DNA of 17,096 nt, taken from contig JAJYEK010000071.1 of NCBI GenBank assembly GCA_021785795.1, forward strand, positions 1 to 17,096, written 5' to 3'. A program made the position numbers and the translations under genes. The stretch's first letter is position 1, and the number at the start of each line of letters is the position of its first letter. Positions 1 to 7,131 of this stretch are shown in pieces. The notes beneath the pieces were generated by a model. The model was not told the origin of the DNA. It ran no database searches and saw nothing but the letters and a program-made list of their open reading frames with translations. Source of the DNA: Pseudomonadota bacterium. Its GTDB lineage: Bacteria > Pseudomonadota > Gammaproteobacteria > Acidiferrobacterales > UBA6901.

Positions 1-347
1 AGGTCTTACCTACACGCGTTTCGCAGCGGAGACACCCGGGTGTCTGCTCGCTCGATCAACAGCTTAGCCGGAAGCGCGCGGCAGAAATTGCGTGTTCTGG
101 GGGTCGAATAGCGAAAGATGGGCTAGCAGCGGAACGTTTGCCGGCCCACACAGACCGAGCTCGCCTTCCGGCCTCGGTGCGATCCCGATGCAATGAGCCC
201 ACCACGGTGCACCAAAATACATCTGGCCAGCGGCACGATTGCATCCACGCCAGCTCATCAGGGATAGAGTCCCGGGAGCTCTCGGCTGGGCGGGCGCAAC
301 GCCCGCCACATCACATCTGGGCCGATGGGCCGGGGTCCGGATAGGGG
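1..347. other. Non-coding left end, no supported gene
   Basis: No convincing gene is seen in this stretch downstream of mshN. The open frames on both strands have compositions typical of shadow frames in GC-rich DNA and resemble no family I recognise. It contains a 14-base perfect palindrome at 31-44 (GACACCCGGGTGTC) and a GC-rich hairpin at 289-307. I see no tRNA, IS end or CRISPR repeat. Confidence 0.5.
289..307 (-). terminator. Possible terminator hairpin after mshN
   Basis: GGCGGGCG at 289-296 pairs perfectly with CGCCCGCC at 300-307 around a three-base loop. The hairpin begins about 40 bases after the mshN stop codon. Neither strand has a T-run after the stem, so it is not a canonical intrinsic terminator. 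Its position at the end of the last pilus gene supports a role in ending or stabilising the mshI-mshN transcript. Confidence 0.4.
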
Positions 348-1469
348 TCAGCGCCAACGGAGCGCATCGAGACGCTCTTCGGCGTACCGCTTTAGGGTCG
401 GATTGAGCCGGGTGAGGGTGGCACGGGAATACGCTTGCCGCGCAGACGCCCAGCGGTTTTCGGATTCAAGCGAGATCCCGAGTCCGATCCACCAGTTGCC
501 GTCCAGGGGTTGAAGCGCGAGCGCCTGCCCAAACAGCCGGACGGCTGCAGCACTGTTTCCAGCGCGTTGATCGAGCATAGCCAGGAGCGCCAGATAATCG
601 GGATCGGATCCGGCGCTGGCCAGACCACGTTCAAGCAGCGCTATTGCCGGACCTGGAGCGCCTCGCGCAGCGTCAATGCGCGCAAGCAGGTAGACAAATG
701 CAGTCTGTTGCGGCAACACCGCCAGCCCTTGTTCGAGCACCCGCGCAGCATCGGACTGCCGGCCCCGCTGGAGCAGCAGACCAGCCAGCAGCTCTCGTGC
801 CGGCACATTGCGCGGATCACCGCGCAACGCTGACCTGAGGGCCAGCCGGGCCAGGGCTGGATGCCCCTGCGCCAGGAGATTCACCCCCCGACGGTAGGCG
901 TTCTCCGCGATCTGTCCGGTCGTAAGCGGAATTTCCGTCTTCTCGAAGCCGTGCGTACCCACTGCGCTTCCACCGGAGACCGATGGTCCGGAACGCGACG
1001 GCTGAACTGCGACAACCCGGCGGATCGTCTTGACTGTGCCATGCGCCGGACTCTCGTGAATCGTCTGCGGTTGGCGACTGGCCTGAGCCAGGCGCACACG
1101 CGCAGGGGCTGGCCTGCGGCGCAAGTCGGATGCGCCGGGTTCGGCGGCACCGATTGCTGTCGCAGCCCGCTTGTCTGTGCGCGACTTCATTGCCGGATGT
1201 GCCGTGACCGCGACAGTCGGCGCGGGGCGGACCGGCATAGCGGCGGTGGTCGAAACACGCGTCAGCGCCAGCTGGCGGTGGCGGGCGACCAGGCCGGCCG
1301 CGATCACTGCCGCGGTTGCCAACACGAGGATCCAGGGCAGCGCGCGACGGCGGATGCGGTCCGGCGCCGCCGGGCGCAGGTCTTCATAGACCGGCTGCGA
1401 CACGGCACGTTCCGATACCGCGTGCTGGCGCGCCTCCAGGTCCCTGAGCATCTTGTTGATCAGGCTCAC
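348..1469 (-). CDS. mshN: MshN-type TPR protein of MSHA pilus
   Basis: This is an inner-membrane, periplasm-facing accessory protein of MSHA pilus biogenesis, 373 aa from the chosen start. The N-terminus (V/M)SLINKMLRDLEAR is the typical MshN opening. One membrane segment lies at about residues 44-62, followed by an Ala/Pro/Arg-rich linker to about 185. Tandem TPR-like helices fill about 186-364, for example the segment around GNSAAAVRLFGQALALQP. The frame stays open far upstream, but I chose the GTG at 1469 because it restores the family N-terminus and overlaps the mshM stop as GTGA, implying translational coupling. The exact function of MshN is not settled in the family; scaffolding within the assembly complex is inferred from the TPRs. 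It is the last gene of the second pilus block. Confidence 0.88.
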   Translation of the reverse strand: MSLINKMLRDLEARQHAVSERAVSQPVYEDLRPAAPDRIRRRALPWILVLATAAVIAAGLVARHRQLALTRVSTTAAMPVRPAPTVAVTAHPAMKSRTDKRAATAIGAAEPGASDLRRRPAPARVRLAQASRQPQTIHESPAHGTVKTIRRVVAVQPSRSGPSVSGGSAVGTHGFEKTEIPLTTGQIAENAYRRGVNLLAQGHPALARLALRSALRGDPRNVPARELLAGLLLQRGRQSDAARVLEQGLAVLPQQTAFVYLLARIDAARGAPGPAIALLERGLASAGSDPDYLALLAMLDQRAGNSAAAVRLFGQALALQPLDGNWWIGLGISLESENRWASARQAYSRATLTRLNPTLKRYAEERLDALRWR

Positions 1470-2380
1470 GCGCGCAGCCCCCAGAACAGCATTCCGGCAG
1501 ACACCAGCAGAAGCCCGAGCACAGCTGCGGCGGCTTTGAGTACTCGTACGCGGCGCACGCTGAGGCGCAGACGCGTCGACTCGGTATCGGCGATGGCTTC
1601 TTGCACGTAACGCGCCCCGACGAGGTGCGCGCCCTCGCCAAAAGCGGCGATCATCGCCTTGTGCGCTACGATATTGACCAGACGGGGGATGCCGCGGCTC
1701 GCCCGATGGAGCGCGCGCACGGCCTGCTGCGAAAACAGCCGTGGCCCGTGATACCCGGCGATCCCCAGGCGGTGGGCAACATAGCACTCGACATCTTCGA
1801 CGCTCATGGCAGCCAACTTGCAGGAGAAGCTGATACGCTGCCTCAGCTGACGGATCGAGGGCTCGTCAAGCCGCGCATCCAGCTCCGGCTGGCCGAACAG
1901 CACCACCTGCAGCAGCTTGCGGCGCTCGGTTTCCAGGTTGCTCAGCAACCGCAACGCCTCAAGCGTCTCGATCGGCATGGCCTGCGCCTCATCCAGGCAC
2001 ACGACTACGCCGCTGCCCTGCGCATGCACATCGACCAGGAATGCCGTGAGCGATTTAAGGAGATGATACTGGTCGGCATCGCCGTCATAAGCCATACCGA
2101 GTTCATCGGCCACCGCCCGCAGCAGCGTCATCGGCTCCAGATAGGGGTTGGGAATATAGGCGGTGACAAATCCCTCTTCCAGGCTGGCCAGCAGCTTTCG
2201 GCACAGGAGCGTTTTGCCGGTGCCGACCTCGCCAACCACCTTGATGAACCCCTCGCCGCTGCGTATCGAAACAAGAAGCGTATTGAGCGCGTCCTGGTAG
2301 CTCGAATGCCCATAGAAGAAGCTGGTATCGGGAGTAATGCTGAAGGGATGTTCCGTCAAGCCGAAATGCGATTTATACAT
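1466..2380 (-). CDS. mshM: MshM, ExeA/GspA-like AAA ATPase
   Basis: This 304-aa AAA-type ATPase opens with YKSHFGLTEHPFSITPD, as ExeA/GspA and MshM proteins do. Walker A is GEVGTGKT at 50-57 and Walker B is VVVCLDEAQ at 125-133. A sensor-type segment LLQVVLFGQPELDARL lies around 156-171, and a GIPRLVNIVAHKAM helix around 230-243. One C-terminal hydrophobic segment at about 281-301 probably anchors it in the inner membrane with the ATPase in the cytoplasm. The periplasmic peptidoglycan-binding domain of ExeA is absent; the protein ends four residues after the membrane segment. By analogy with ExeA it may help assemble or place the MshL secretin; that is inference. It starts 35 bases after mshL and overlaps mshN by 4 bases. 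Confidence 0.92.
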   Translation of the reverse strand: MYKSHFGLTEHPFSITPDTSFFYGHSSYQDALNTLLVSIRSGEGFIKVVGEVGTGKTLLCRKLLASLEEGFVTAYIPNPYLEPMTLLRAVADELGMAYDGDADQYHLLKSLTAFLVDVHAQGSGVVVCLDEAQAMPIETLEALRLLSNLETERRKLLQVVLFGQPELDARLDEPSIRQLRQRISFSCKLAAMSVEDVECYVAHRLGIAGYHGPRLFSQQAVRALHRASRGIPRLVNIVAHKAMIAAFGEGAHLVGARYVQEAIADTESTRLRLSVRRVRVLKAAAAVLGLLLVSAGMLFWGLRA

Positions 2381-2415
2381 GGTTCAATCCGTCCGGACGC
2401 GCGCCACGAGCGCGG

Positions 2416-4149
2416 TCAGCGACTGCCTTCCAGGTTGCGGAACTGGCGGCTCGAATCCTGAATCGAGTCCTCCCAGATTTGGCCATTGTCCACGATCGTC
2501 GGTTTGATCAGGATCACCAACTCGTTCTTGACCCGTATCGCCTGCTTGTGCTTGAACAGATTTCCCAGAACAGGAATGTTGTCCAGGAACGGCACGCCGG
2601 CGTTTTCGTCGGTGCTCTCCTCCTTCATCAGGCCGCCGATCACCACGTACTGGCCGCTCTTGGCACGCACGACATCGTCCGATTCCTGGATCGTGCTTGA
2701 AGCAAGCGGGAGGCTGTTGACCTGGCCGTTGAGCGTAAAGGTGTTGTCCTTCTGCACCACCTGGCTCACTGAGGGATGGATATGCAGGATGATGTCGCCG
2801 TGCGAATTGATCTCCGGGGTCACGTCCAGCGCGATACCGGAGAAAAACGGAGTCAGGTCCACCTGACTGGACACCGTTGTGGTCCCTCCGATGGAGGCAA
2901 GCGGCGTATTGGTCACGCCGGTGATGAAGAAATCGTCGCCGCCAACCTTGATAACCGCTTTCTGGTTGTTGATGGTGGACACCCGTGGGCTCGACAGCAC
3001 GTGCACCGTGCCTTCCGTTTGCAGCAGTTCCAGGAACGAAGCGAAATTGGCGGACTTGGTCGCGATGCTGAATACGCCGCCGAATGCCGACACGGCGGTG
3101 TTGTTGATCACGCTGGCGGGAGTGTTGCCCGGCACGGCAGGATTGAGGCTGCCGGTGTTTCCGGCAATGTCGCTTGTTCCGGCGCCGCCGAAGATGGTTC
3201 CGCCACCCGTCTGCGCAAACACCGAGGAGCCCTGCAGTGCCGCCCAGTTGATACCGGTCTGGAACTGGTTGTTGAGCTGGACGTCCAGGATTTTCGCATC
3301 GAGTATCACCTGCCGATCGACGGATGCGCTTGTCTGGTGCAGGTAGCGGCGAACCATTTCCAGCTCCCGCGGCATGGCGCGCACGATCACGATTCCGGCC
3401 TGCGGATTCGTCACTACCCGGCGGCCGTCGGCAGTTCCGATGATTGCCGTCAGGCTGCTCTTAAGCGTGCCCCAGAAATTGGACTTGGATATCGTCTTGA
3501 CACGGATGTCGGGTATCACCTGGGAAGTCGAAGTCGTGCCGCTTCCGGTCATCGAACCGTTCGTGCCGCCCGAAGTCGTGGTCTGCGTGAGTTCACCCGA
3601 GGTGACGCGGATATCAGATTCCCCGTCGCGGATCATGTCGAGATAATTGATATGAAAGATACGCGTCTGCATCCCGAGACCGTAGACGAAAAAGCGGTTG
3701 CCATCGCGCCGGAAACCGTAACCGTAGGCTTCGCGGATCGCATCCAGGGCTTCCGGCACCGTGACATTTTTCAGATGCATGGTAATGGTCCCGGTAAGGT
3801 TCGGGGGAATAACCATGCTGTAAGGAGTCCCCCGCACCAGCCCCATGAATACATCGCTCGCCTGGGCATCGTGCACCGACAGGTCGAAATGCGGCTCGAG
3901 CGGCGCACGCTGGCCATGCGGCAGGCGGATTTCCAGCGGCGGAAGCAATGCCTTGCTCACGGACTGGGGTACCGCGGACGCATCTGTCCTGCCGGCACGC
4001 TCAAGATTGGTGCCGATGCGCGTTCCGACTTCATTGCTCCAGCGATACGGGTTGGTCTGACAGGCGGCCAGCGCGGTGGCGGCAAGGACTGCCACAAGGA
4101 CACGCACGCGGCGGCACTTATCGGATTGCGGCAAGGGGCATGTTCTCAT
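2416..4149 (-). CDS. mshL: MshL, outer-membrane secretin lipoprotein
   Basis: This 577-aa secretin forms the outer-membrane pore through which the pilus leaves the cell. The N-terminal signal peptide ends in the lipobox LAAC with Cys30; Gln at +2 fits outer-membrane sorting. An STN/N0-like region covers about 86-165 (HFDLSVHDAQASDVF, then GTITMHLKNVTVPEALDAI). A Gly/Ser/Thr-rich low-complexity insert follows at about 184-210. An N1-like segment with VVTNPQAGIVIVRAMPRE is at about 245-262. The secretin core spans about 278-552 and includes VHVLSSPRVSTINNQKAVIKVG and the closing signature VPFLDNIPVLGNLFKHK (519-535) with ELVILIKPTIV. The start at 4149 lies 32 bases inside mshK. A GTG at 4107 would give a shorter signal peptide without overlap, but a GAGAG precedes the ATG, so I kept it. 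Confidence 0.95.
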   Translation of the reverse strand: MRTCPLPQSDKCRRVRVLVAVLAATALAACQTNPYRWSNEVGTRIGTNLERAGRTDASAVPQSVSKALLPPLEIRLPHGQRAPLEPHFDLSVHDAQASDVFMGLVRGTPYSMVIPPNLTGTITMHLKNVTVPEALDAIREAYGYGFRRDGNRFFVYGLGMQTRIFHINYLDMIRDGESDIRVTSGELTQTTTSGGTNGSMTGSGTTSTSQVIPDIRVKTISKSNFWGTLKSSLTAIIGTADGRRVVTNPQAGIVIVRAMPRELEMVRRYLHQTSASVDRQVILDAKILDVQLNNQFQTGINWAALQGSSVFAQTGGGTIFGGAGTSDIAGNTGSLNPAVPGNTPASVINNTAVSAFGGVFSIATKSANFASFLELLQTEGTVHVLSSPRVSTINNQKAVIKVGGDDFFITGVTNTPLASIGGTTTVSSQVDLTPFFSGIALDVTPEINSHGDIILHIHPSVSQVVQKDNTFTLNGQVNSLPLASSTIQESDDVVRAKSGQYVVIGGLMKEESTDENAGVPFLDNIPVLGNLFKHKQAIRVKNELVILIKPTIVDNGQIWEDSIQDSSRQFRNLEGSR

Positions 4150-4495
4150 CGCGTGTTCTCTCGATATTCAATTTCGGCAGCAGGCGCAGCAGCTGGCGCC
4201 TGCCGGCGCGGCTCAGGATCACGCCGTACGGACGGATCTGGAGGATCTCGGCGTCGCCGACGCGCTCGCCGATTTTGAACGTACGGCCATTGATCACGGC
4301 CAGCCGCTGCAGTGGGGACACCAGCGTGGACTGCAGCACCAGCCCAGCAGGCCGGTGGCTCGAAGCAGGGAATCCGGAATATGGCCGCGTGGGATCGGGC
4401 AGTCCGATCAGCGAGTCAGCGGCAAAAGCCCGCGCGCCGGCGGCCAGCAGGAGCCCCAGCGACAACACGACTATTAATATGCGGTCTTTGTCCAT
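4118..4495 (-). CDS. mshK: MshK, PilP-like periplasmic protein
   Basis: This small periplasmic protein of the pilus alignment complex is 125 aa from the chosen start. It has a signal peptide with a short basic N-region and a hydrophobic core ending in ARAFA before ADS. The family sequence follows: LPDPTRPYSG, then LVLQSTLVSPLQRLAVINGR and a GERVGDAEI turn, ending with LLRLLPKLNI. In PilP/GspC-like families such a domain links inner-membrane proteins to the secretin. The start is uncertain: in-frame starts also exist at 4537 (GTG), 4531 and 4522 (ATG). I prefer 4495 because it leaves a normal signal-peptide N-region, although its Shine-Dalgarno (AGGCGA) is weak and close. It lies between mshJ and mshL and overlaps the latter. 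Confidence 0.85.
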   Translation of the reverse strand: MDKDRILIVVLSLGLLLAAGARAFAADSLIGLPDPTRPYSGFPASSHRPAGLVLQSTLVSPLQRLAVINGRTFKIGERVGDAEILQIRPYGVILSRAGRRQLLRLLPKLNIERTRDENMPLAAIR

Positions 4496-4546
4496 TCGCC
4501 TAAGGGCCGATTCAAATTTCATGCCAGTCATACGCACGCCGGCCGG

Positions 4547-5278
4547 CTACATCCCGATCCACGCCCGGTTGAAACCGAGCGTGTAGATGACCAAGGTTAC
4601 TTTCGTTACGGGATAATGTTCGGTTCTGAGCCTGAGACTGCCCCAGAACATCTTCCAGCGCAGCGCTTCCAGGGCCTGCAAATAGCGCACGATATCGACA
4701 TAGCGGCCCTTGAGAACCAGCCTCATGCCATGAAGGTAGAGCACCGGGGCACCTGGGACCTCCGGAGCATTCGCGGCGGCGGACTTCACTACCGCCAGTG
4801 CCGGGCCGACCGTGCCGTTGCTGCCTCTGCGAGCGGATCTGCCCAGGGGAAGCGGCGGCAGATTCTCGATAGACACCAGCTGCAACGCGCCGTTTTTCGC
4901 CAGCACCACGCGCACCAGCCGGGCCATTTCCCTAGGGTCAACCAAGCCATGCGTGATGACGGACAGTTCGCCACGGCTCGCACGCAGCTGCCGCTGCAGC
5001 TGCGCGATCTGCGCGCGGGCGGCAGTATCCGGGCGACCCATCCTTGAGCTGAGCAGCTCATCGCCCTCGGTATCGAGCTGGCGCGCCTGCCGCAATCGGC
5101 TCGTTATCTGATTTTCCAGACGCAACTGTTCGGTACGCAGCGGTACGAACAGAAAATTGACTGCGATCACGATCGGCACCGCCAGGATGCCGACAAAGAC
5201 CAGGGCACGCTCGCGCAGTGAAAGCGCATCGATCCGGTCGGCTATGCGCCGGGCCGACTGGCGCCAGCCGCCGGTCAT
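4547..5278 (-). CDS. mshJ: MshJ, PilO-like inner-membrane protein
   Basis: This 243-aa bitopic protein is of the PilO/MshJ type. A cytoplasmic N-terminus containing the segment DALSLRERALVFVG precedes one membrane span at about 26-45. A charged coiled coil with many Leu, Gln and Arg residues covers roughly 47-115. A small alpha/beta ferredoxin-like domain lies at about 120-230, containing the YVDIVRYLQALEALRWKMFW helix. It should pair with the upstream PilN-like protein in the periplasmic ring that connects the motor to the secretin. The ATG overlaps the PilN-like stop as ATGA, so translation is probably coupled and the two proteins made in similar amounts. Confidence 0.88.
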   Translation of the reverse strand: MTGGWRQSARRIADRIDALSLRERALVFVGILAVPIVIAVNFLFVPLRTEQLRLENQITSRLRQARQLDTEGDELLSSRMGRPDTAARAQIAQLQRQLRASRGELSVITHGLVDPREMARLVRVVLAKNGALQLVSIENLPPLPLGRSARRGSNGTVGPALAVVKSAAANAPEVPGAPVLYLHGMRLVLKGRYVDIVRYLQALEALRWKMFWGSLRLRTEHYPVTKVTLVIYTLGFNRAWIGM

Positions 5279-5913
5279 GATCGCCCCCGCGCGCCGGGTC
5301 CGGCGGCGGAAGTCCTGACGATGAAATCCACGTACGGCTCCAGCGGCCCCTTGCCCGACGCCCGCGCCGGACGGGTAATACGGAACACGGCGAAGTCGGT
5401 TCCGGCCAGGATTTTTTCCGTGGACAACCGCTGCAGATAACGGGGCACGAGATCAGGAGCGATGCTGCGCCCTTGCAGGGTCATATTCTGACCGACGCCT
5501 GCGATGCTCAATCCGGTGAGCCACAGCCCGGAAACGTGCCGGCGGGCAAATGCAACCAGGTAGCCGGAATAGCCGACTGTGCTGCCAAAGTGCTCATGCT
5601 GCAGGATACGGTATGCCTGTTCGCTTGCCGCCACCCGCTCCTGAAGACGGCGCAGCTGCGCCGCCAGCTCCGGCTTGACGGCGCGCGCGGGGAACTCCCG
5701 ACCTATGTCGGCAATGCGGGTGGCGGCCGCAGCCTGCTGCTGACCCACTTCGCGAGCCTGTGCGCGCAGTACATCGAGCCGCCACCAGGTCAGGGCATAG
5801 ACCAGCACGATACCCGTGAGCACCGTGGCGCCAGCCTGGAGCATGGCCTTGGCGGAGAACTTCTTCTCCTGCTTGCGGAAGATCGGATGATAAAGATTGA
5901 CCTGCTGAATCAT
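5275..5913 (-). CDS. PilN-like MSHA assembly protein (MshI2 type)
   Basis: This 212-aa protein belongs to the fimbrial assembly PilN family. The short cytoplasmic N-terminus MIQQVNLYHPIFRKQEK resembles the PilN motif that contacts PilM-like partners. One membrane span lies at about 24-44, then a coiled coil at about 45-98 (rich in Ala, Gln and Arg). A PilN-type periplasmic domain follows at about 100-195, including GLWLTGLSIAGVGQNMTLQG and FAVFRITR. It overlaps the mshI stop (ATGA) and the mshJ start (ATGA), forming a tight PilM-PilN-PilO-like cassette. In other MSHA loci this gene is sometimes called mshI2; I left the symbol empty because usage varies. Confidence 0.87.
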   Translation of the reverse strand: MIQQVNLYHPIFRKQEKKFSAKAMLQAGATVLTGIVLVYALTWWRLDVLRAQAREVGQQQAAAATRIADIGREFPARAVKPELAAQLRRLQERVAASEQAYRILQHEHFGSTVGYSGYLVAFARRHVSGLWLTGLSIAGVGQNMTLQGRSIAPDLVPRYLQRLSTEKILAGTDFAVFRITRPARASGKGPLEPYVDFIVRTSAAGPGARGRS

Positions 5914-6848
5914 AGGGCCCTGACCTCCTGGCGCAGCGCCGCGCCTACGTGGACAAGGCAGCGCGCCTGCATCTCCTGCGGCAAGGATTGGTTGCAGTCC
6001 AGAAGCGGTGCCAGATCAAGCACCGAGACCTGCACGTTGAGATTGGCGCGCAGGTGTTCGATCAGCATCGGCAGTCCCGTTGCCGCGCCGCCAAGAACCA
6101 GATGGCGGATCGGCGCCTCGCGGAAATGGCTCTCGTAATAGTCGAGCGACCGCTGGATTTCCAGGACGATGTGGTCGTGATAGCCGGCCGGCTCGGCCGC
6201 AGCCTGCAGGGTATCGAAACCGACGCCGAGCGTGCGGCTGAGATACAAGAGGCCCTGACGGGTCAGGGTAATGAGCCCGCTCGCCGCCTGCAGCGTCAGC
6301 ATGGCCACTCCGTTTGCATCTTCGGGCAGCAGCGAAGAGACGTTACGCTGAGCCAGCTCGGGAATGTCAATGACGTCCAGATTGATTCCGGCCGCCTCGA
6401 GGGCATCCGCCCGCGCCCGGATCGCATCATTGCGTGCTGCCACCACATACATCTCGCGCGCCCGCCCCGGCGCAACATCTCCCGGCAGGTCAAACACATC
6501 AAGGCTGGCATCGTTGATGTGGAAGTTGATGAGATCCTTGACGCGCCAGCGCAGTGCTGCCTTGAGCTCGTCGGCATGCACATCCGGCGCTTCGGTAAGC
6601 ACCAGCTGATACTCGGCCTCGCCGAGCAGCGTCGTGCAGCGGGCGTGCTTGAGGTCGTGGTCGCGGGCCAGTCCGGCCAGCACCTTGTCCTGCGGCGCGT
6701 CGGGACTCACCGGCCGGAACTCCCACTGCTCAATGCGCGGACGCTGTTCCGGCTCGCGCACCGCACGCACCAGGTACACGCCGTCGGCGGCGATTCCCAC
6801 GGCCGTCAGACCGGGGAGCATCCGTTTTCTTTTCAGCGGCGCGAACAA
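5910..6848 (-). CDS. mshI: MshI, PilM-like cytoplasmic protein
   Basis: This 312-aa protein of the actin-like PilM/MshI family is thought to cap the PilN-like N-terminus on the cytoplasmic side. Visible landmarks are GIAADGVYLVRAV near the start, the DELKAALRWRVKDLINFHI segment at 93-111, VVAARNDAIRARADALEAAG at 135-154, and IDIPELAQRNV at 160-170. A C-terminal half follows with LTLTRQGLLYLSR and HLVLGGAATGLPML. The start is a TTG at 6848, giving a basic MFAPLKRKR opening; the only strong alternative is ATG at 6821, ten codons in. Neither has a good Shine-Dalgarno. It is the first gene of the second pilus block and sits after an AT-rich gap with a candidate promoter and inverted repeats. Confidence 0.88.
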   Translation of the reverse strand: MFAPLKRKRMLPGLTAVGIAADGVYLVRAVREPEQRPRIEQWEFRPVSPDAPQDKVLAGLARDHDLKHARCTTLLGEAEYQLVLTEAPDVHADELKAALRWRVKDLINFHINDASLDVFDLPGDVAPGRAREMYVVAARNDAIRARADALEAAGINLDVIDIPELAQRNVSSLLPEDANGVAMLTLQAASGLITLTRQGLLYLSRTLGVGFDTLQAAAEPAGYHDHIVLEIQRSLDYYESHFREAPIRHLVLGGAATGLPMLIEHLRANLNVQVSVLDLAPLLDCNQSLPQEMQARCLVHVGAALRQEVRAL

Positions 6849-6939
6849 GTGTGAGTACCCGGGGAAACGGCTGGATCCTGCCTATCGGCAGACATGATCC
6901 AACCCATGTAGTTGTTGTTCATATTTGAACCATAGCAGA

Positions 6940-6968
6940 AAATCTGCATAGTAACTCTATGTTGTCAA
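6940..6968 (-). promoter_or_regulatory. Candidate promoter for mshI operon
   Basis: On the minus strand a perfect TTGACA (-35, 6963-6968) lies in an unusually AT-rich stretch: 20 G+C in the 60 bases 6901-6960, in a high-GC genome. The -10 is unclear. Hexamers at spacers of 16-18 match the consensus at no more than three positions. It would transcribe mshI through mshN with a leader of roughly 90 bases. The weak -10 suggests dependence on an activator, which fits the inverted repeats just upstream. Confidence 0.35.
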
Positions 6969-6971
6969 TGG

Positions 6972-7036
6972 AATTTCCGTATTGCCGCCTACCCCTGATG
7001 TCGCTACGGGTTTACCCGTCGCGTACTACGGAAATT
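6972..7036. repeat. Nested inverted repeats upstream of mshI promoter
   Basis: A perfect 10-base inverted repeat (AATTTCCGTA at 6972-6981, TACGGAAATT at 7027-7036) encloses a perfect 14-base palindrome ACGGGTTTACCCGT at 7006-7019. All four half-sites share the core ACGG(A/G). The nearest half-site ends 3 bases from the TTGACA element. This arrangement could be an operator cluster or, if transcribed from mshP, a folded RNA. The symmetry is directly seen; the role is inferred. Confidence 0.55.
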
Positions 7037-7091
7037 AGCAAAAATCCTTGCCAAATAGTGCCTTAGTCTCGTGTACTCCCGGTATCTCGGC

Positions 7092-7106
7092 GGCGGCTCT
7101 ACCGCC
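7092..7106 (-). terminator. Weak hairpin after the MshP-type gene
   Basis: GGCGG (7092-7096) pairs with CCGCC (7102-7106) around a five-base loop, starting about 26 bases after the stop codon of the MshP-type gene. There is no T-run, so termination here is only a possibility. It would separate the first pilus block from the mshI block. Confidence 0.2.
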
Positions 7107-7131
7107 TCTCCGGCCCGCTGCCTCCACCCGG

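Noticed and set aside
31..44. Perfect palindrome GACACCCGGGTGTC as an operator or phage attachment site
   Set aside because: No second copy, adjacent gene, integrase or tRNA supports such a role; a 14-base GC-rich palindrome can occur by chance.
206..213. GGTGCACC resembling an NtrC binding site, with GGCACGATTGC nearby resembling a sigma-54 promoter
   Set aside because: The GG and GC elements are only 7 bases apart instead of 10, there is no second NtrC half-site, and no gene follows in a suitable place.
64..357. Minus-strand open frame of 97 codons at the left end
   Set aside because: Overlaps the mshN stop region, lacks a ribosome site, and has no recognisable domain or plausible composition.
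861..1610. Plus-strand open frame opposite the linker part of mshN
   Set aside because: mshN is supported by its N-terminal signature, membrane segment and TPRs; the antisense product is Arg-rich and unrecognisable.
2776..4278. Long plus-strand open frame (500 codons) opposite mshL
   Set aside because: It is antisense to an unmistakable secretin, is rich in Arg, His and Gly as expected of a shadow frame in GC-rich DNA, and shows no family motif.
6972..7036. c-di-GMP (GEMM class I) riboswitch ahead of mshI
   Set aside because: The GGGUAAACCC hairpin on the minus strand vaguely resembles part of the motif, but the conserved GCAAAGCC core and the tetraloop receptor helix are missing.
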